From a bacterium (GTDB taxonomy: Bacteria > Verrucomicrobiota > Verrucomicrobiae > Opitutales > Opitutaceae), in contig JAJXYI010000140.1 in NCBI GenBank assembly GCA_021780625.1, positions 1 through 8,466 on the forward strand: 8,466 bases of DNA, read 5' to 3'. The notes under the pieces are model-generated. The model made no database searches, was not told the origin of the DNA, and saw nothing but the letters and a program-made list of their open reading frames with translations. This document shows positions 6,080-8,466 of the stretch, one piece after another; positions within the stretch are counted from its first letter, which is position 1; every line of letters starts with the position of its first letter. Made by a program: the position numbers and the translations under genes.

Positions 6080-7420
6080 ATGACGAAACGCGTTCTGCCG
6101 CTTCGAAAATTCATTAAGCCGAGTTTCGAATCTCTCATCGAAAAGAAAAGGGACAACGGGGAGTTCAATCAAGACGAGATTCGATATATCATTGATAGCA
6201 CGCTGGATGGTGAGATGCCCAAACACCAGCTCGCGGCGCTTCTGATGGCGATCTATTTCGCGAACATGTCCGCCCAGGAGACTGCGGATTTGACCGAGGA
6301 GATGATGCTTTCCGGTGAGGTGATCGACCTCTCCCATATCGCGAAGCCGAAGATCGACAAATACTCGACGGGCGGCATCGGCGACAAGACCTCGCTGGTC
6401 CTGGTGCCCCTCGCGATGGCGGCGGGCGTCGTGGTGCCGATGATGTGCGGTGCGGAGCACGACTATGTGGTCAGCACGCTCGACAAGCTCGGCGCGATCA
6501 CGGGGTTCAAATCGAACCTGTCGAACGAACAGTTCGCGAATCAGCTCTCCCGCATCAACGGTGCGATCTGTGCGCAGACCGCCGACCTCGCGCCGGCTGA
6601 CGCCAAGTTCTATGAGATCCGGAAGGAGACGGGCACAATTCCCAGCCTCCCGCTGATCACCGGTTCCGTGCTGTCCAAGAAACTGGCCGAGGGGGCCGAA
6701 GGCCTCGTGATCGATGTGAAATGGGGCAACGGCTCCTTCATCAAGGATCTCGAGCAAGCCAAGCAGCTCGCCCGCTCGATGACGCGGGTTGGGCGCTCGA
6801 TGAAACGCCGCTGCGTCGCACTCGTCACCGACATGAACCAGCCCCTTGGCGATTCCGTCGGAACCTCGCTCGAAATCAAGGAGGCGCTGCAGCTGCTCAA
6901 GGGCGAAGGTCCCGAGGACATGAAGGAGCTCGTCCTCAAGCTCGGCATGGAAATCGTCCGCCTGGCCGGCGTGGCGGGCTCGACGCTCTCCGCCAAGCAG
7001 ACCGTCCAGCGGCACCTCAACGACGGTTCCGCGCTCGAGAAATTCAAGGAGCTGGTGAAGGCGCAGGGCGGCGACACGAGCTTCATCGACCACCCGGAAA
7101 AATTCCCGCAGGCGAAGCACATTCGCAAGCTGCCCGCTCCGAAGCGCGGCTACGTACACACGATCAGCGCGGCGATGATCGCGCAGGGTGTGCATCTGCT
7201 CGGCGCGGGCCGCGACTCTCACGGCAAGATCGATCACTCGGTCGGTGTTTCGGAGATCAAGAAGGTCGGCACGCAGGTCAAGCAGGGCGAGCCGCTGATG
7301 ATGATCCACTACAACGACGAGTCGAAGCTCGAGCAGGCGCTCAACTACTTCAAGGACGCCTACCGTCTCGCGCCGAAGCGCCCGAATCCGCCTCCGCTCG
7401 TGGTCGAGCGCGTGGCCTGA
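6080..7420 (+). CDS. deoA: Thymidine/pyrimidine-nucleoside phosphorylase family protein with variant phosphate loop
   Basis: Thymidine phosphorylases split thymidine with phosphate into thymine and deoxyribose 1-phosphate in the cytoplasm. This 446-residue protein aligns end to end: LIEKKRDNGEF at the N-terminus, KYSTGGIGDKTSL (94-106), TLDKLGAITGF (133-143), LAPADAKFYEIR (170-181), LPLITGSVLSKKLAEG (190-205) and DMNQPLG (251-257). Pyrimidine-contact residues of E. coli DeoA (Arg171, Ser186, Lys190) correspond to Arg181, Ser196 and Lys200. Phosphate-site Lys94, Ser96, Ser105 and Thr133 are kept, but His85 is Tyr95, Ser113 is Cys123, and the family signature SGRGLGHTGGT is CGAEHDYVVST (123-133). 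Substrate range could therefore differ from DeoA. There is no Shine-Dalgarno before ATG 6080 and an unstructured A/C/T-rich leader precedes it; no better start is visible. About 13 residues extend beyond the E. coli N-terminus, and the first 40 codons are more AT-rich than the rest. It is probably monocistronic, ended by the terminator at 7450. Confidence 0.88.
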   Translation: MTKRVLPLRKFIKPSFESLIEKKRDNGEFNQDEIRYIIDSTLDGEMPKHQLAALLMAIYFANMSAQETADLTEEMMLSGEVIDLSHIAKPKIDKYSTGGIGDKTSLVLVPLAMAAGVVVPMMCGAEHDYVVSTLDKLGAITGFKSNLSNEQFANQLSRINGAICAQTADLAPADAKFYEIRKETGTIPSLPLITGSVLSKKLAEGAEGLVIDVKWGNGSFIKDLEQAKQLARSMTRVGRSMKRRCVALVTDMNQPLGDSVGTSLEIKEALQLLKGEGPEDMKELVLKLGMEIVRLAGVAGSTLSAKQTVQRHLNDGSALEKFKELVKAQGGDTSFIDHPEKFPQAKHIRKLPAPKRGYVHTISAAMIAQGVHLLGAGRDSHGKIDHSVGVSEIKKVGTQVKQGEPLMMIHYNDESKLEQALNYFKDAYRLAPKRPNPPPLVVERVA

Positions 7421-7449
7421 GGCCGCCTCGCAACCGTCGTTCTCATTTC

Positions 7450-7481
7450 GAAGCGAAGCCCGCGGGCTTCGCTTCTTTTTT
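7450..7481 (+). terminator. Strong intrinsic terminator after the phosphorylase gene
   Basis: A perfect 26-base palindrome (7450-7475; left arm GAAGCGAAGCCCG) folds into an 11-12 bp GC-rich stem with a very small loop and is followed by six T residues (7476-7481). It starts 30 bases after the stop codon. On the minus strand no T-tract follows, so it acts mainly on plus-strand transcripts. Confidence 0.93.
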
Positions 7482-7514
7482 GGGGGGCCTCTCGTGGGTA
7501 CAGCCTAAAAACCG

Positions 7515-7690
7515 CAATTGAACCACAGAGACACCGAGGGCACAGAGTCAGAAGACACAGTGAGAGACTGCCTCATGCCTCACCTCGGAGATGAATGGGG
7601 TTGGAGGCAAAAATCCCCTTCAATTGTCTTTCTCCGTCAGCTCTTCTCGTCCGCCCTAGCCTTGGCGGAGATGGATGCCTCCGTGGATCC
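7515..7690. repeat. Probable dispersed intergenic repeat element (ACCACAGAGACAC type)
   Basis: The left end reads GAACCACAGAGACACCGAG and continues GGCACAGAGTCAGAAGACAC, a purine-rich imperfect tandem of CACAGAG-like units. Further right are several short inverted repeats: GTGAG/CTCAC near 7560-7582, GGGG/CCCC at 7597-7600 and 7615-7618, and TCCGCC/GGCGGA at 7650-7655 and 7664-7669. From memory, very similar ACCACAGAGRCACAGAG sequences are scattered between genes in many environmental bacterial genomes, and frames through them give spurious NHRDTEGTE peptides. The right boundary is uncertain. It fills the gap between two convergent genes, a typical place for such elements. Confidence 0.5.
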
Positions 7691-7712
7691 GATCCAACTG
7701 GGTTTTATCGGC

Positions 7713-8466
7713 TCAGGAATAGACGAGCAGGCGCTGGCTGATAGGGGCGATCAGGTTGTGGTTCCTGATCTTCATGATCATGGCCTGGTTGAGGGGCTGG
7801 CCCTCGCCGATGAGCAGCATGCCATGCGGGCTGTGCAGTCCGGTGGCGAGCACCATGCCGGGTTGCAGCTCCTCGAGCATCACCTCGCGCACCTGGCGCG
7901 GGAGATTCACGATGTGGGTCGTCTGGAGGAAAAGCCGCACGGCCTCCGGATCGAGCGCCTTGCCGGATTCGGACAGGACGACCTCGACCGCCTGGTCCCG
8001 GGGTAGCCCGCTCTCGACGTAGATCACGGCGACTGCGAGGCACCGGGCGAGCCAGGGGATGGAGGTGGCGCGGAGATTGTCGGGATAACCTTCGCCGTCG
8101 AAGCGCTCGTGGTGTGCGCGCACGACTTCGCCGACCGTCGGGCGGGGATCGACGTAGGCCGCGAGGGTCTGGCTGAAGATGGGATGGGTGTGGAGCGTCT
8201 CCCGCTCGCGCTCAGTGAGTCGGTCCGGGTGCTGGCGAAACGCGCGGAGCAGCTCCCGGGACACGCCGATGAGCCCGATATCGCAGAGGCGCGCGCTGGA
8301 CAGGAGGATGCTTCGGTCCTCGGCTGAAAAGTGGGGGGATTCGCAGAGCTTGCGTGCGATCTCGACGAGTTCCTTGGTCTGGCCGCCGAGCATTTCGTCG
8401 TAGGTGCTGAGCACGCGCGTGCACAGCTCGAGGGAATGGTCGTAGCTTTCGGCGAGCCGGGCGTTC
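7713..8466 (-). CDS. HD-GYP-like domain protein with degenerate catalytic residues, C-terminal part
   Basis: Read on the minus strand, the frame is open through the right edge; the edge-proximal codons (NARLAESYDHSLELCTR) continue the domain, so the start lies outside the window. HD-GYP domains are metal-dependent cyclic-di-GMP phosphodiesterases. The fold is recognisable from RLCDIGLIGVSRELL, THPIFSQTL, the hallmark HHERFDGEGYP, IPWLARCLAVAVIY, and a tail LEELQPGMVLATGL common at the end of HD-GYP regulators. Expected catalytic residues are changed: the first His region reads GGQTKEL with Gln, the HD pair in LHDIGK is CD with Leu for Lys, and the Asp usual in AVADVYDAL is missing. The enzyme is probably inactive and may act as a c-di-GMP-binding or protein-binding module. 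An upstream receiver or sensor domain is likely but not visible. The stop is TGA at 7713-7715. It converges with the phosphorylase gene. Confidence 0.82.
   Translation of the reverse strand, partial: NARLAESYDHSLELCTRVLSTYDEMLGGQTKELVEIARKLCESPHFSAEDRSILLSSARLCDIGLIGVSRELLRAFRQHPDRLTERERETLHTHPIFSQTLAAYVDPRPTVGEVVRAHHERFDGEGYPDNLRATSIPWLARCLAVAVIYVESGLPRDQAVEVVLSESGKALDPEAVRLFLQTTHIVNLPRQVREVMLEELQPGMVLATGLHSPHGMLLIGEGQPLNQAMIMKIRNHNLIAPISQRLLVYS

Noticed and set aside
6446..6478. Compensated frameshift as the cause of the odd phosphorylase loop
   Set aside because: I read the other two frames across the loop; neither restores the SGRGLGHTGGT signature, and the loop has the normal length, so substitution is more likely.
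6071..7309. A 412-codon open frame on the minus strand
   Set aside because: It is antisense to the phosphorylase gene, has an Arg/Leu/His-rich composition typical of shadows, and shows no motif.
7518..8006. A 162-codon plus-strand frame starting MNHRDTEGTE
   Set aside because: It begins in the repeat element and continues antisense through the HD-GYP gene; the NHRDTEGTE start is the well-known false translation of that repeat.

Overview
The window is a GC-rich bacterial chromosome segment with tightly packed genes, mostly on the + strand. The gene set (EttA, MsrA with an export signal, Hsp33-like chaperone, PnuC, TcdA, thymidine phosphorylase family, HD-GYP-like protein) suggests a Gram-negative. 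The divergent KYSTGG thymidine phosphorylase and the ACCACAGAGACAC-type intergenic repeat make me lean towards Verrucomicrobiota (Opitutales-like). That placement comes from memory of similar proteins and is not proven here. There are no tRNA or rRNA genes, CRISPR arrays or transposases.

Layout: (1) 1-1026, the C-terminal 341 residues of the translation factor EttA, cut by the left edge. (2) 1097-1693, msrA with an N-terminal signal sequence, preceded by a hairpin that abuts its start codon. (3) 1763-2800, a family 2 glycosyltransferase fused to a C-terminal Rossmann-like domain. (4) 2867-5803, a compact likely operon: a possible 26-codon leader ORF, an Hsp33-like redox chaperone, the nicotinamide riboside transporter PnuC, a stand-alone NadR-type ribosylnicotinamide kinase, and the tRNA t6A dehydratase TcdA. 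Neighbouring frames overlap by 8, 4 and 8 bases. (5) 5804-6079, a non-coding gap that drops abruptly to about 43% GC (hand count, 5861-6079) and holds repeats, palindromes and a weak promoter candidate. (6) 6080-7420, a thymidine phosphorylase family protein with a rewritten phosphate-binding loop, closed by a strong intrinsic terminator. (7) 7482-7712, a convergent intergenic stretch holding a probable dispersed repeat. (8) 7713-8466 on the minus strand, the C-terminal part of an HD-GYP-like protein whose metal-binding residues look degraded; it runs off the right edge.

How it fits together: PnuC imports nicotinamide riboside and the kinase traps it as NMN, a short NAD salvage route. Coupling it to an Hsp33-type disulfide-sensing chaperone suggests a redox or NAD theme, and MsrA nearby also repairs oxidative damage, though it is probably a separate unit. 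The most interesting items are the variant active-site loop of the phosphorylase, the possible translationally coupled leader peptide before the Hsp33-like gene, the cluster of TAAGCC motifs before the phosphorylase, and the degenerate HD-GYP domain. I found no clearly novel multi-gene defence or mobile system.
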